Source: Albimonas marina (lineage in GTDB: Bacteria; Pseudomonadota; Alphaproteobacteria; Rhodobacterales; Rhodobacteraceae). From it: a DNA stretch of 64,000 bases. Below the pieces are notes generated by a model, which worked only from the letters and a program-made list of their open reading frames with translations, had not been told where the DNA came from and ran no database searches. Of this stretch, positions 42,011-50,451 are shown one piece after another. Location of the stretch: positions 124,001 through 188,000 of the forward strand of contig NZ_JARHUC010000010.1 in assembly GCF_029223255.1 (NCBI RefSeq), in the 5' to 3' direction. Position numbers and translations under genes: made by a program. How positions within the stretch are numbered: position 1 is the stretch's first letter; the number at the start of each line of letters is the position of its first letter.

Positions 42011-42227
42011 GCGCGGGGCCGCCGTTTCCCACACGACGCTGGACGCAAGGCGCGCCCCGGGCTCGACCCGGGGCCTCCTGCCCGACCTGCGCGCGACGCC
42101 GGGCAAGGGAGCGGCGCGTCGGCGGTCGCGCCGCTGGCGGACGTCGAGCCCGCGCCGCGATACGGCGGAGGCGCCTGGGGCGGGCGCGTCCTGGGGCGGA
42201 TGTCATGCCGAAGAGTTCGGGGGAGCT
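42011..42227. other. Intergenic DNA after the nitrate operon
   Basis: No gene supported; a short GC-rich tract leading to an unusually AT-rich island (about 42225-42300) that contains the operon terminator. 42263-42499 beyond the terminator also holds no gene. Confidence 0.5.
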
Positions 42228-42262
42228 ATTGGGGCGGGGCGGAGATCGCCCCAATTATTTTC
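42228..42262 (+). terminator. Intrinsic terminator of the nas operon
   Basis: ATTGGGGCG (42228-42236) pairs with CGCCCCAAT (42247-42255), then TATTTTCT. It lies in the only markedly AT-rich patch of this region and separates the convergent nas and aminotransferase units. Confidence 0.7.
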
Positions 42263-42499
42263 TAATTATTTCAGTGAAATAAGGTGAAAATCAGGGACCG
42301 CCGTCGATCGCCCGCCCATTTCGGGCGGGCGCGCGACTCGGGGGACGTTCGCGACGGCGAGACTACAGGGCCAGGCGACACATGGGATGACCGCTCCTTC
42401 CTTCTCGCGGAGGGAGCGGCGCGTCGGCCGTCGCGTCCGGGGCCGACCTTCAGTCGGCGCCGCGGCCCTGCCGACGCGCCGGGCGCTCGCCGCCCCGCC

Positions 42500-43747
42500 T
42501 TACTCGGCCGCCTGCGCGAGGCTCTCGTGGTGGCGGGCGAGCGCGGCGTCGGGGTCGGCGAGGAGCTTCTTCACCCCGCGCGCGGCCTGGCGGATGCGCT
42601 GCTCGTTCTCGACGAGGCCCAGGCGCACGAAGCCCTCGCCGTATTCGCCGAAGCCGATGCCGGGGGCGACGGCGACCGCCGCCTCGCGCAGCAGGATCTT
42701 GGAGAAGGCCATGGAGCCGAGCGCGCGGAAGGGCTCGGGCACGGGCGCCCAGGCGAACATGGTGGCGGGGGGGGAGGGGATCTCCCACCCCGCGCGGGTC
42801 ATCGCGTCGACCAGCACGTCGCGGCGGCGCTTGTAGAGGGCGCGGATCTCGCCCACGCACTCCTGCGGGCCGTTCAGCGCGGCGGCGGCGGCCACCTGCA
42901 CCGGCGTGAAGGCGCCGTAGTCGAGGTAGGACTTGATGCGCGCCAGCGCCCCGATCAGCCGCGGGTTGCCGACCGCGAAGCCCATGCGCCAGCCGGGCAT
43001 CGAGTAGGTCTTGGAGAGCGACGTGAACTCCACCGCGATGTCCTTCGCCCCGGGGATCTGGAGGATCGAGGGGGGCGGCGTCTCGTCGAAATAGATCTCG
43101 GCGTAGGCGAGGTCCGACAGCAGCCAGATGTCGTGGCGCTTCGCGAGCCGCACCAGCTCGGCGTAGAAGTCGAGGTCGCAGACCTGCGCGGTGGGGTTCG
43201 AGGGGAAGTTCACCACCAGCGCGGTCGGCGCGGGGACGGTGTGGATGCAGGCGTTCTCGACGTCGCGCAGGTACTGCTCGGGGTCGAAGCGCCCGCCCGC
43301 CACGGGGATGTGGCGCAGCGCGCCGCCGGCGATGATGAAGCCGTAGGGATGGATCGGGTAGGAGGGCGAGGGCGTCAGCACCACGTCGCCCGGCGCGGTG
43401 ATCGCCATGGCGAGGTTGGCGAGCCCTTCCTTCGAGCCCAGCGTCGCCACCACCTCGGTCTCGGGGTCCAGCGTCACGCCGAAGCGGCGCTGGTAGTAGC
43501 CCGCCTGCGCCCGTCGCAGGCCCGGGATGCCCTTGGAGGCCGAGTAGCGGTGGGTGCGCGGGCGCTGCACCGTCTCGATCAGCTTCTCGACGATATGGGC
43601 GGGGGTGTCGCCGTCGGGATTGCCCATCCCGAAGTCGATGATGTCCATGCCCTCGGCGCGGCAGGCTGCCTTCAGGCGGTTGACCTCGGCGAAGACGTAG
43701 GGCGGCAGGCGCTTGATGCGGTGGAATTCGTCCGAGGGTCTGGGCAT
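42500..43747 (-). CDS. Class I/II PLP-dependent aminotransferase (AlaC / DAP-aminotransferase-like)
   Basis: A 415-residue fold-type I aminotransferase. The PLP lysine is in SLSKTYSMPGWRMGF; other blocks are IDFGMGNPDGDTPAHIVEKL, YSASKGIPGLRRAQAGYY, TPSPSYPIHPYGF, NFPSNPTAQVCDLDFY and DLAYAEIYFD. It is closest to the group annotated as LL-diaminopimelate aminotransferase or alanine transaminase AlaC, which makes alanine or other amino acids from 2-oxo acids with glutamate. Start at 43747 (MPRPSDEFHRIKRLPPYVFAEV) is chosen by family N-terminus. The 263-nt gap upstream is unremarkable. Substrate is inferred only. Confidence 0.85.
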   Translation of the reverse strand: MPRPSDEFHRIKRLPPYVFAEVNRLKAACRAEGMDIIDFGMGNPDGDTPAHIVEKLIETVQRPRTHRYSASKGIPGLRRAQAGYYQRRFGVTLDPETEVVATLGSKEGLANLAMAITAPGDVVLTPSPSYPIHPYGFIIAGGALRHIPVAGGRFDPEQYLRDVENACIHTVPAPTALVVNFPSNPTAQVCDLDFYAELVRLAKRHDIWLLSDLAYAEIYFDETPPPSILQIPGAKDIAVEFTSLSKTYSMPGWRMGFAVGNPRLIGALARIKSYLDYGAFTPVQVAAAAALNGPQECVGEIRALYKRRRDVLVDAMTRAGWEIPSPPATMFAWAPVPEPFRALGSMAFSKILLREAAVAVAPGIGFGEYGEGFVRLGLVENEQRIRQAARGVKKLLADPDAALARHHESLAQAAE

Positions 43748-44010
43748 GGGCCGTATCCGGGGGTCTGGCGGGTGCTCTGGGGTTTCCGACCGGCGTTCTT
43801 GGCGCGCCGGGAGGGGCGTTATAGGCGCGAACGACGGCGGAATGAAGGGCGTATCGGAGCGCGGAACGGGCGGGATCGGCCCGCGACGCGGCAGGGTCGG
43901 AGCGGCCGGCGAGGGCCGCCGCGCCCTGCGCTGCGGACGGATCGAAGGCCGAGATCCGCGCATCGCCTGGCGGGCGCTCGGGAGGGTCGCCCGGCGGGCG
44001 CGGGTCCGGC

Positions 44011-44694
44011 TCAGCGCCCGTCCACGGTTTCGAGGAAGTGGGCGAGGCTGCGGTCGGGGCGCTGGGGAAAGACCTCGGTCAGGGTCCGCATCGCCTCGAT
44101 CCGGTCGAAGCGGAAATTGCGGTAGGCCTCGCGCGTCTCGCACCAGGCGAGCAGGGTCCAGCGGCCGGTCCAGGCGATCAGGCCCAGCGGCCAGACGATG
44201 CGCGAGGACGCCTCCCCGGCGGCGTCTCGATAATCGAGGTGGAGCTTCAGGCGCGCCTCGCAGGCCTCGCGGATCGCCTGGTGGCGCAGGCGCATGGCGT
44301 CGTCGGAGGGGATCACGGGCGCGCGGTAGGGCAGCGCGTCGGCCTCGGCCAGCAGACGGTCGTCTAGGATGGCGCGGATCTTGGCCTCGGCGGAGCGGGC
44401 GGCGGCGGCGAGGGCGGGGTCGGTGACCGCCTGCACCAGCCGCCCGCCGACCAGCAGGGCCAGCACCTCGTGGCGGTCGAACATCAGGGGCGGCAGGTCG
44501 AAGTCGGGCGAGAGGCGGTAGCCCACGCCCGCCTCGCCCGAGATCGGCACGCCCTGGGCCTGCAGGTCGGCGACGTCGCGGTAGACGGTGCGCAGGCTGA
44601 CCTCGAGGGCCTCGGCGAGCTGGCGGCCGGTGACCGCGAAGCGGCGTCCGCGCAGCAGGGTGACGAGCTCGAACAGGCGGTCGGCGCGGCGCAT
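44011..44694 (-). CDS. YafY/YobV-type HTH-WYL transcriptional regulator
   Basis: A 227-residue regulator. The N-terminal helix-turn-helix (HTH_11) reads RADRLFELVTLLRGRRFAVTGRQLAEALEVSLRTVYRDVADLQ (residues 3-45). The WYL-type ligand domain occupies about 130-200 and contains RIVWPLGLIAWTGRWTLLAWCETREAYRNFRFDRIEAM. Such proteins usually repress a neighbouring gene and sense small molecules or nucleic acid ends. The gene divergent to it is not obvious; the nearest minus-strand neighbour is the NTF2-like gene at 45118. Confidence 0.88.
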   Translation of the reverse strand: MRRADRLFELVTLLRGRRFAVTGRQLAEALEVSLRTVYRDVADLQAQGVPISGEAGVGYRLSPDFDLPPLMFDRHEVLALLVGGRLVQAVTDPALAAAARSAEAKIRAILDDRLLAEADALPYRAPVIPSDDAMRLRHQAIREACEARLKLHLDYRDAAGEASSRIVWPLGLIAWTGRWTLLAWCETREAYRNFRFDRIEAMRTLTEVFPQRPDRSLAHFLETVDGR

Positions 44695-45117
44695 GGGGTC
44701 GTCAGGCGCGCGGGGGGCGGGCGGCGGGGGCGGAGGTCATCGGGCGCGGGCTCCCTTCGGGACGGGGCGGTCTGGGGAACGACGGGACGTCCCGCGGGGG
44801 CTGCTGTCAACCTCCTGTCAGCGCAGCGGGGGGCGAGCGCCCTGCCTGGCCCGGATCGCGGCCGGCGCCGCCGCGCGGGACGCGGGCGCCCCGACGCGTC
44901 CGCTGCGCGGCCGCGACCGGCCCGCCCTGCGTCCCCGTTGGGGCGGGGCCTTCGCCGGGGCCGGCGCGGAGACGGGGACGGCGAGGCACGGGCCCGGCGA
45001 GGCGGACGGGGGCGCTCGCCTACGGCGGCAGGACGGTCGCGGCGACGGGATCGCGGCGGCGGGAGAGGCCGGGGCCGTGGGTGCGGGGGCGAGGCCCGTC
45101 TCACCGGGGCCGGACGG
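44695..45117. other. Intergenic region with 63-bp hairpin repeat
   Basis: 423 bp without a supported gene. It contains copy 2 of the 63-bp repeat (44876-44938). ORFs spanning it on both strands are strongly Arg/Ala/Gly-biased and lack domain features. Confidence 0.55.
44876..44938 (+). repeat. 63-bp dispersed hairpin repeat, copy 2
   Basis: 60 of 63 bases identical to 1901-1963. The terminal stem GGGACGC/GCGTCCC with adjoining GGGCG/CGCCC is preserved, and one of the three differences is in the bulged position. Confidence 0.65.
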
Positions 45118-45645
45118 TCACTCCCTCGGCGCCGAGACGCGGTCTGCCTCCGGATGCAGGGCGGAGCGTTCGCGTCCCGGCACGGACCAGCCGGCGGCGG
45201 CGTGGTCGTAGCCATCGAGCTCCGTCGTCTCGGGGCGCTGCTGGTAGTAGGAGCGGATCTCGGAGATCCGGCCGTCGCGAAAGCGAAAGAACTCGGCGCC
45301 GCGGGTGACGATGCGGGGCGCTTCGGGGGCGGCGCCGGGCGGGCGCCACCACATCGACCACTCGATGACAGTCTGCGGGCCCTGGGAGATCGCGCTCTCC
45401 ACCACCCAGCGGGCGTCGAGCATCCGCGTCGCCTTGCGCCAGTAGCGGGCGAGATGAGCGGCGCCGCGGACGGGGGCGGAGCCGGTGTTGGGGGCGAGGA
45501 AATAGTGCACGACCTCCGGGTGGAGCGTGGCGTGCAGCCCGTCGAGGTCGCCGGCCGTGCAGGCCTCGTAGTAGCGGCGCACGGTCTCGGTCTGGGGGTC
45601 GCGGGCGGGATGCGGCGGCGCGTCGGCCTGCGGGGCGTGGGGCAT
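45118..45645 (-). CDS. NTF2-like (SnoaL/nuclear transport factor 2) family protein
   Basis: A 175-residue alpha+beta barrel protein. The family opening RRYYEACTAGDLDGLHATLHPEVVHYF and the strands WVVESAISQGPQTVIEWSMWWR and GAEFFRFRDGRISEIRSYYQ are clear. This fold is used by polyketide cyclases, dehydratases and ligand-binding proteins, so the function cannot be assigned. Cytosolic (no signal). It may be controlled by the WYL regulator transcribed from the same strand 423 nt downstream. Confidence 0.8.
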   Translation of the reverse strand: MPHAPQADAPPHPARDPQTETVRRYYEACTAGDLDGLHATLHPEVVHYFLAPNTGSAPVRGAAHLARYWRKATRMLDARWVVESAISQGPQTVIEWSMWWRPPGAAPEAPRIVTRGAEFFRFRDGRISEIRSYYQQRPETTELDGYDHAAAGWSVPGRERSALHPEADRVSAPRE

Positions 45646-46004
45646 GGACTCCTCCCGGGGGGCGGTTTCGCGCAGCCTGCCCCGGGCGGGCGGGCGACGG
45701 AAGGGTCTTGGTCAGCCCGCCGTGGAGTGGAGCAGCCAGGGACGGCGGGCGGACCTGTGAGCGCCCCAATGCTAGCGAAGCGATCCGCCGCGAGGCGGGC
45801 TCGGCCATGACGCGCCCGCCGGAAGCCGGCGCCGCCAAGTTTCTCAGCGGAAAAGGCCACCGGCCTCCGCGCCGCGGGAGGCCCGGGCGCCGCGACGGCC
45901 CCCCGCCCGCCACGCGCGCCGCGTCCGCCCCGCCGCGGCGAGCCGGAGGCCCGCCCCGGGCGCAGGGCGTCGCGCCGCGGCTCCCGCGCGGGGGGCCGGG
46001 CGGA
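45646..46004. other. Intergenic region without recognised features
   Basis: 359 bp between the NTF2-like gene and argB. It has only short GC palindromes and no credible gene, promoter or repeat of the families described elsewhere. Confidence 0.5.
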
Positions 46005-46901
46005 TCAGTCGGGGGTGGAGCGGCGGATCAGGGTGCCCGCGCCGTGGGAGGTGAACAGCTCCAGCAGGCAGGCGTGGGGCGCGCGGCCGTCGAGGATCAC
46101 CACCGCGTCCACGCCGCCCTCGATCGCGTCCAGCGCCGTGCGGCACTTGGGGATCATCCCGCCCGAGATCACGCCCGAGGCGATCAGCGATTCGGCCTGC
46201 TCTTCGGTGATGTCGGTCATCACCTCGCCGTCGGCGCCCTTCACCCCCGCCACGTCGGTCAGCAGCAGCAGGCGGTCCGCCTTCAGGGCGCCGGCGATGG
46301 CGCCAGCGGCGGTGTCGCCGTTCACGTTGAAGGTCTCGCCCGCGCGGCCCACGCCCACGGGCGCGATCACGGGGATGTAGTCCGAGGCGATGAAGGTCTC
46401 GAGCAGGCCGGGGTTCACCTCGACCGGGGTGCCCACGAAGCCGAGGTCGAGCACCTTCTCGATGTTCGACTCGGGGTCGCGGGTCTTCTTCATCGTCTTT
46501 TCGCAGATCATCAGGTCGGCGTCCTTGCCCGACAGGCCCACGGCCTTGCCGCCCTGGCGGTTCAGGGCGGTGACGATCGCCTTGTTGATGCGGCCGGCCA
46601 GCACCATCTCGACCACCTCGACGGTGGCCTCGTCGGTGACGCGCAGGCCGTCGACGAAATTGGACTGGATGGCGAGGCGCTTGAGCAGCTGCTCGATCTG
46701 CGGGCCGCCGCCGTGCACGATGATCGGGTGCACGTTGCACTGCTTCATCAGCACGATGTCGCGCGCGAACCGCTCCAGCGCGGGGGCGTCGCCCATGGCG
46801 TGGCCGCCGAACTTGATGACCACGCGCGCCCCGTCGTATCGCTGCAGATAGGGCAGCGCGTCCGAGAGGGTGCGGGCGGTGGCGATCCAGTCGCGTTTCA
46901 T
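46005..46901 (-). CDS. argB: Acetylglutamate kinase
   Basis: A 298-residue amino-acid-kinase-family enzyme phosphorylating N-acetylglutamate in arginine synthesis, often the feedback-controlled step. Typical segments: [79 protein letters not shown] and [30 protein letters not shown] 46901 (MKRDWIATA) has GGGAG about 9 nt upstream; an in-frame TTG at 46916 would add five residues. In relatives argB follows engB closely; here a methyltransferase and a PRC-barrel gene intervene. Confidence 0.97.
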   Translation of the reverse strand: MKRDWIATARTLSDALPYLQRYDGARVVIKFGGHAMGDAPALERFARDIVLMKQCNVHPIIVHGGGPQIEQLLKRLAIQSNFVDGLRVTDEATVEVVEMVLAGRINKAIVTALNRQGGKAVGLSGKDADLMICEKTMKKTRDPESNIEKVLDLGFVGTPVEVNPGLLETFIASDYIPVIAPVGVGRAGETFNVNGDTAAGAIAGALKADRLLLLTDVAGVKGADGEVMTDITEEQAESLIASGVISGGMIPKCRTALDAIEGGVDAVVILDGRAPHACLLELFTSHGAGTLIRRSTPD

Positions 46902-47126
46902 CAGCAGGACTCCCAAGCCGCGCCCGAACCGAAACCGGCCTGCGCGAGACAGGCCTGCCGGGCGACCGGCAAGGTTCCTAAACGCAAGCGGCGGGCGGGG
47001 GAAGAGGGCTGCGCCCCGCAGGGCGCAGGAAACCGCAAGGGCGAGGCGCGGGGAACCCGCTCCGCGCAGACGCTGCGCGCGCGCCCGGATCGGTCCCGCC
47101 CCCTCGCCTCCCGGCCGACGCGCCGC

Positions 47127-47966
47127 TCAGGGCCGGCGCGCGACCATGATCACCGGGTCGAGGCGGTCGGCCTCGAGATTGGCGAGGTAGTTGCGGAACT
47201 TCGCGGGCGCGTCCTCGCCCGTCAGCAGGTGCAGGCCCAGCGGCGGCGGCCCGTCGCCCGGCGCGCGGGCGAAGGCCTTGCGGAAGAACTCCGTGGCGAA
47301 GTCCTTCAGGGAGACGCGGTGCACGATCCCGAACCCCGCCCCCTCCAGCAGGGCCGCGGTCTCGTCGGGGGTGCGCAGGAACGAGGTCGCCGGGGTCTGC
47401 GCCCAGGGCAGCGGGTAGAGCGTGCCCTCCCCGTGCGCGGGGCCGGCCATCACGTCGAAGAGCGCGAACTCCGCCCCGCCGCGCAGGACGCGCGCGATCT
47501 CGGCGTAGAAGGCGGCGCGGTCGGGGATGTTCATCGCCACGTGGAAGGTGACGGCGGCGTCGAAGCTCGCGTCCGGCCAGGGCAGGTCGAGGACCGAGGC
47601 CTGGTGGAAGTCGCAGCTTTCCTCCAGCCCCATGCGCGCGGTCAGGGCGCGGGCGACGTCCACGTAATCCTGGGTCAGGTCCACGCCGCTGACCCGCACG
47701 CCCTGCTCCAGCGCCAGCGCGCGCGCCGTGCCGCCGATTCCGCAGCCGGCGTCCAGGACCCGCATACCCGGCGCGATGTCCATCAATTCCAGCACCTTGA
47801 GCGTGGCGGCGCGTCCTGCCGTGTGAAATTCGTCCACCGCCGCAAGGGCTTCGGGTTCCGGGGCGGAGGGGTCCCCGCCGGCGGCGGCCAGGCCTTCGAG
47901 AATCCGCTTCTCCAGCAAGGGGTTGGCATAGTGTCTGGCGATCTCGCCTTCCTGCGCGCGGCTCAT
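47127..47966 (-). CDS. Class I SAM-dependent methyltransferase
   Basis: A 279-residue cytosolic methyltransferase. Motif I VLDAGCGIGGTARALALEQG lies at about 70-89, the acidic residue SGVDLTQDYVDVARAL at about 93-108, and the motif IV-like LPWPDASFDAAVTFHVAMNI further on. The pattern resembles UbiE/sarcosine-dimethylglycine methyltransferase-like enzymes (methyltransferase type 11), with a substrate lid in the C-terminal third. Substrate unknown. A GC hairpin at 47009-47028 lies between it and argB. Confidence 0.82.
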   Translation of the reverse strand: MSRAQEGEIARHYANPLLEKRILEGLAAAGGDPSAPEPEALAAVDEFHTAGRAATLKVLELMDIAPGMRVLDAGCGIGGTARALALEQGVRVSGVDLTQDYVDVARALTARMGLEESCDFHQASVLDLPWPDASFDAAVTFHVAMNIPDRAAFYAEIARVLRGGAEFALFDVMAGPAHGEGTLYPLPWAQTPATSFLRTPDETAALLEGAGFGIVHRVSLKDFATEFFRKAFARAPGDGPPPLGLHLLTGEDAPAKFRNYLANLEADRLDPVIMVARRP

Positions 47967-48115
47967 CGTGCGCCTCCCTTCGCTCCAGCGTCATGCACGC
48001 ACAGGATACCCGGTCGCCCCCATACGCACGATGACTTCGCGCCGATCGGCCCCTATGTTCATCGGCGTTGGGGGGACCCTCTGGACAGGCGCCCCAGGCG
48101 CCAGGAGAGAGAGTC

Positions 48116-48511
48116 TTGAGACGTTTGATGGAGAGAGAACTGCAGGTCGACGACGCACCGATGCTCGTGTCTTCGGACAACATGCGCGGCGTGGCCGTTC
48201 AGGGCGCCGATGGGCGCAGCCTGGGCCATGTCGACCATGTGATGATCGACAAGCGCGCCGGACGGCTGGCCTATGTGGTCCTGGCCTACGGAAGCGCGCT
48301 GGGCATTGGAGAGCGGCTCTATCCGCTTCCCTACGAGGCGCTGGCCTACGATCGCTCGATCGACGGCTACCGCGCCGTGGTGACCCGCGACGACGTCGAG
48401 GGCGCGCCGCATTCGCTGGCCGACGAAGGCCGCTGGTCCGATCCGAACTGGCGCTCGAAGATCGACGCGCATTTCGCGATCCCGCGGCAAGGGCAACGCG
48501 CCCACGCCTGA
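48116..48511 (+). CDS. PRC-barrel domain protein
   Basis: A short cytosolic protein (131 residues from TTG 48116, 127 from ATG 48128) with one PRC-barrel: SSDNMRGVAVQGADGRSLGHVDHVMIDKRAGRLAYVVLAYG. The barrel is followed by YPLPYEALAYD and a C-terminal WSDPNWRSKIDAHF. PRC-barrels occur in photosynthetic reaction-centre H subunit, RimM and many stress-related alphaproteobacterial proteins; a function is not assignable. AGGAG at 48103-48107 is ideally spaced for TTG 48116 and too far from ATG 48128, so the TTG start is preferred with moderate certainty. Confidence 0.8.
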   Translation: MRRLMERELQVDDAPMLVSSDNMRGVAVQGADGRSLGHVDHVMIDKRAGRLAYVVLAYGSALGIGERLYPLPYEALAYDRSIDGYRAVVTRDDVEGAPHSLADEGRWSDPNWRSKIDAHFAIPRQGQRAHA

Positions 48512-48730
48512 TCGGCGCGGCGGGTCCGCCCAGGTCCCGCGGGCGCCGCCCCGACGATCCCTGAATCCGATCCCGGCGGCGCCTGCGTCGTCCGCGGCCG
48601 GCGCCGCCGGTCGGCGGCCTGGACCTGTCCCGGAGCCGCGCGTCTTCCGAACCTCCGACCCCGCTGCGGAACGGGAGCGGAGACGGCGCGGCCGCTCGCT
48701 GCCCTCCGTCGGCGCGGCCGCGCCGCTTGC

Positions 48731-48764
48731 GCCCCGGCGCGCCCCTCAGGGGCTGCGCCGGGGC
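48731..48764. terminator. Bidirectional hairpin between PRC-barrel and engB genes
   Basis: GCCCCGGCGC (48731-48740) pairs with GCGCCGGGGC (48755-48764); inside, CCCC-TCA-GGGG forms a second stem. It separates convergent genes; no U-tract. Confidence 0.45.
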
Positions 48765-48807
48765 TTCGCATGTCCGGGGATGGGGAGGGGGCCTAGAGCC
48801 CCGCCCC

Positions 48808-49467
48808 TCAGCTCTCCAGCAGGCCCGCCACGGCGGCGCGCACCCGCTCCAGCCCCAAGTGCTTCTGGGAGGAGGTGGTGAGGATCTCCGGGTAGGCCGC
48901 GGGGTGACGGGCGAGGTCGGCCTTCAGCTTCTCGGCCACCTTGTCGAGCGCGCCGGCGCCGGGCTTGTCCGCCTTGGTCAGCACCGCCTGGAAGGGCACG
49001 GCCGAGCGGTCCAGCAGGTCCATGATCTCGTGATCGACGGTCTTGGCGCCGTGGCGCCCGTCGATCAGCAGGAACACCCGGCGCAGGGTCGGGCGGCCGG
49101 CGAGGTAGCCCCGCAGCGTCGCCTGCCACTGCTCGACCAGCTTCACCGGCGCCTCGGCGTAGCCGTAGCCCGGAAGGTCCACCAGCCGCAGCCGGTCGCC
49201 CAGGGCGAAGAAGTTCAGCGCCTGCGTGCGCCCGGGCGTGTTGGAGGCGCGCGCCATGCTCTTGCGCCCGGTGAGCGCGTTGATGAGCGAGGACTTGCCC
49301 ACGTTCGAGCGGCCGGCGAAGCAGACCTCGATCCGGTCGGCGGGCGGCAGGTGATGCAGCTCGGGCGCCGACAGCAGGAAGTCGACGGGGCCCGCGAACA
49401 GGCGCCGGCCGGCCTCGGCGAGCTCGGGATCGGGCTCGGGGTCGATGACGAAGGGCACGCCGCTCAT
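48808..49467 (-). CDS. engB: Ribosome biogenesis GTPase EngB (YihA/YsxC)
   Basis: A 219-residue GTPase required for 50S subunit assembly. G1 FAGRSNVGKSSLINALTG, G2/G3 region SNTPGRTQALNFF and LVDLPGYGYAEAP, G4 TKADK and G5 TTSSQKHLG are all present. The ATG overlaps the MOSC stop (ATGA), so the two are co-translated. Part of the conserved yidC-MOSC-engB block of Rhodobacterales. Confidence 0.96.
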   Translation of the reverse strand: MSGVPFVIDPEPDPELAEAGRRLFAGPVDFLLSAPELHHLPPADRIEVCFAGRSNVGKSSLINALTGRKSMARASNTPGRTQALNFFALGDRLRLVDLPGYGYAEAPVKLVEQWQATLRGYLAGRPTLRRVFLLIDGRHGAKTVDHEIMDLLDRSAVPFQAVLTKADKPGAGALDKVAEKLKADLARHPAAYPEILTTSSQKHLGLERVRAAVAGLLES

Positions 49468-50228
49468 GACGTCGCCTCCTCGACGGAAGCCGGGTCGCCC
49501 AGCGCGACCTCCCCGCCCTCGATCACCTGGGCGAAGACGCCGAAGTTCTCGGCCTGGCCCAGCGAGGTCAGGAGCGTGAGCATGTCGAGGTCGCGCTCGC
49601 CCGTCTCCGGATCCGCATGGGTGGCGGAGCAGCGGCCGATGGGCTCGGTCACCTTCAGGGTGCAGCCGCCGAGGCGGATCGTGCGGCCGATCCAGCGCGT
49701 CTCCTCCCAGGGCGCGAGATCCTCGAGCCAGAGGTTGCCGCGGAAGCGTCGGCGGTCCATCGGCCGGCCGGCGGCCTCGGCCACCGCGGCGAGCGAGGCG
49801 TCGGAGAGGATCGAGAGCCACTGCTCCGGCTGGTCGGTCATGCCGCGGCCGGGGGCGTGGGCGAGACGCGCGGGGCGCGGGGCGCCGGCGGGGATCAGCG
49901 CGTCGGCCCAGGCCACGAAGGCGGCCTCGCCCTCGGACGTCGCGGGATCGACGGTCAGGGGCGCGAGGTCGGGGTGGCGGAAGGTGATCGGGCCGCCGGG
50001 GGCGCCCTCGGCCGTCACCGCCATCAGCGAGGGGAAGGTGGCGCCGCGCAGGAAGGTGGTGCAGCGGGTCCACTGGGGGTCGTCGAAATCGAAGCGCGAT
50101 TTCTCGTGGGCGAGGGCCCAGACGCGGTCGCCGGGCATGGTCCGGCCGGCCTCGAGCGCGACGCGCGTCAGCGCCTCGCTGCCCAGGGCCTTCACCGGGT
50201 GGCGATGGATCGCGCTGATCCGGGGCAT
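49464..50228 (-). CDS. MOSC domain-containing protein
   Basis: A 254-residue protein with an N-terminal beta-barrel segment (ISAIHRHPVKALGSEAL...GDRVWALAHEKSRFD) and a MOSC domain (LSILSDASLAAVAEAAG...FRGNLWLEDLAPWEETRWIGRTIRLGG). MOSC proteins act in molybdenum-cofactor sulfuration or N-hydroxylated substrate reduction (YcbX/mARC-like), where a cysteine handles Mo or sulfur. The conserved Cys candidate here is in EPIGRCSATHADPETGERD, as in the mARC/YcbX branch. Start 50228 (MPRISAIHRHPVK). Confidence 0.85.
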   Translation of the reverse strand: MPRISAIHRHPVKALGSEALTRVALEAGRTMPGDRVWALAHEKSRFDFDDPQWTRCTTFLRGATFPSLMAVTAEGAPGGPITFRHPDLAPLTVDPATSEGEAAFVAWADALIPAGAPRPARLAHAPGRGMTDQPEQWLSILSDASLAAVAEAAGRPMDRRRFRGNLWLEDLAPWEETRWIGRTIRLGGCTLKVTEPIGRCSATHADPETGERDLDMLTLLTSLGQAENFGVFAQVIEGGEVALGDPASVEEATS

Positions 50229-50380
50229 GCGGCTTGGTCTCCCGTAGATGAGGGCGGCCGGGGCGGGCGACCGGGGCGCGCAGCGCCGCGGAGTCCCGAC
50301 CGGCCGCCGGGGCATGAACCCCGAACATGACGCGGCGCGGCGCCCGCGTCATCCCTTTCGGACCGGCGCCGCCTGCGATG

Positions 50381-50412
50381 AAAACGGCCGCGCGTCGGGG
50401 GACGCGCGGCCG
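50381..50412 (-). terminator. Intrinsic terminator of yidC
   Basis: CGGCCGCGCGTC (50385-50396), loop GGGG, GACGCGCGGCCG (50401-50412): perfect 12-bp stem. On the minus strand the stem is followed by TTTT (AAAA at 50381-50384). Confidence 0.75.
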
Positions 50413-50451
50413 CGGTCGTGTCTCGCCTGCGAAGCGAGGGGCGGAGGGCCG

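Noticed and set aside
47009-47028. CTGCGCCC/GGGCGCAG hairpin between the methyltransferase and argB as a terminator
   Set aside because: Only 8 bp with no U-tract on the relevant strand; mentioned with the methyltransferase but not called.
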